32,900 bases of DNA from Mesorhizobium sp. LNHC252B00 (GTDB taxonomy: Bacteria; Pseudomonadota; Alphaproteobacteria; Rhizobiales; Rhizobiaceae): assembly GCF_000502955.1 (NCBI RefSeq), contig NZ_AYWO01000018.1:77489-110388 (forward strand). The letters run 5' to 3'. Shown piece by piece: positions 32,634-32,900 of the stretch (position 1 is its first letter; the number at the start of each line of letters is the position of its first letter). The notes under the pieces are model-generated. The model saw only the letters and a list, made by a program, of their open reading frames with translations. It had not been told where the DNA came from and did no database searches. The position numbers and the translations under genes are program-made.

Positions 32634-32670
32634 TAAAAAAGGCCCCGGAGCCGCAAAGCGGTCCGGGGCC
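32634..32670 (-). terminator. Rho-independent terminator of leuC
   Basis: GGCCCCGGA (32641-32649) pairs with TCCGGGGCC (32662-32670), and inner bases GCCGC/GCGGT extend the stem. On the minus strand six or seven T residues follow (32634-32640). It begins 32 bases after the leuC stop. Confidence 0.92.
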
Positions 32671-32701
32671 TGGAACGTGTTCGAAGCTGGGCGCTTCGGA
32701 G

Positions 32702-32900
32702 TTATTTCCACTCGCGGATGTCGACGAAGTGGCCGGCGATCGCCGCCGCCGCCGCCATCGCCGGCGACACCAGATGTGTGCGGCCCTTGAAGCCTTGCCG
32801 GCCCTCAAAATTGCGATTCGAGGTCGAGGCGCAGCGCTCATGCGGCTTCAGCCGGTCGTCATTCATGGCAAGGCACATCGAGCAGCCCGGCTCGCGCCAG
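32702..32900 (-). CDS. leuC: 3-isopropylmalate dehydratase large subunit, C-terminal part
   Basis: The last 65 residues or so are in the window; the rest lies to the right. The segment [20 protein letters not shown] holds two of the three cysteines that ligate the [4Fe-4S] cluster of LeuC, and [37 protein letters not shown] is the classic C-terminal block of the aconitase family branch for leucine synthesis. With LeuD it isomerises 2- to 3-isopropylmalate. The stop is TAA (32702-32704), followed by a strong terminator. Confidence 0.96.
   Translation of the reverse strand, partial: WREPGCSMCLAMNDDRLKPHERCASTSNRNFEGRQGFKGRTHLVSPAMAAAAAIAGHFVDIREWK

Noticed and set aside
32602..32841. A 79-codon minus-strand frame over the leuC end
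   Set aside because: It overlaps the true leuC frame, whose Fe-S motif is clear, and runs through its terminator.

Overview
The window is a GC-rich, densely packed chromosomal segment from an alphaproteobacterium of the order Hyphomicrobiales (Rhizobiales). The protein sequences look most like Mesorhizobium. This rests on the hemC-hemD-Mic60-hemY block, the tesB-glnK-amtB order, a CenR/OtpR-type regulator followed by a cyclic-nucleotide-binding protein, and a pair of intergenic palindromic repeats of rhizobial style. I see no prophage, integrase, transposase, CRISPR array, tRNA or rRNA. The content is almost entirely core housekeeping genes.

Layout. 1-3952 (minus): hemC, hemD, an alphaproteobacterial Mic60/mitofilin homologue and hemY (cut by the window edge) form a tight operon. 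4108-8135 (plus): tsaD and gpsA overlap, followed by a YciI-like protein, an EVE-domain protein overlapping an ETFB-lysine-methyltransferase-like enzyme, and a DUF1761 membrane protein. 8151-10111: a LysR regulator, a DUF1127 protein and an L,D-transpeptidase-like protein, the last two separated by a G-rich heptamer repeat. 10196-12694 (plus): a CenR-like response regulator, a cyclic-nucleotide-binding protein and a GT9-type glycosyltransferase. 12832-17310 (minus): ftsK, a LolA-like protein and xthA. 17808-20623 (minus): tesB, then glnK-amtB with a sigma-54 promoter and a clear terminator. 20723-24752: a UbiH/Coq6-type monooxygenase, a TerB-like membrane protein, a small membrane protein coupled to a DGPF/YCII protein, an OsmC protein and YceH. 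24786-28659 (minus): sdhC-sdhD-sdhA-DUF3052-sdhB. 28915-31234: an MliC-like lipoprotein, a secreted small protein and a GGDEF protein. 31345-32541: a second GGDEF protein. 32702-end: the 3' end of leuC with its terminator.

How the genes work together. Heme synthesis (hemCD) and succinate dehydrogenase, which uses heme b and Fe-S clusters, are both present, and a perfect palindrome lies upstream of sdhC. glnK and amtB form the ammonium sensing and uptake unit. FtsK, the L,D-transpeptidase, CenR, the LolA-like protein and Mic60 concern division and the cell envelope. Two membrane diguanylate cyclases sit in tandem.

No clearly new multigene system was found. The most interesting leads are small: a perfect TTAA-N7-TTAA CtrA-type site before ftsK and a similar site before the secreted protein at 29594; a terminator-like hairpin on the plus strand between ftsK and amtB with no plus-strand gene to serve; a DUF3052 gene fused tightly into the sdh operon; two copies of a mosaic inverted-repeat element that both abut TAG stop codons; and a G-quadruplex-type repeat that contains the stop codon of the L,D-transpeptidase gene. 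All identifications come from reading the sequence and recalled family knowledge; no database search was run.
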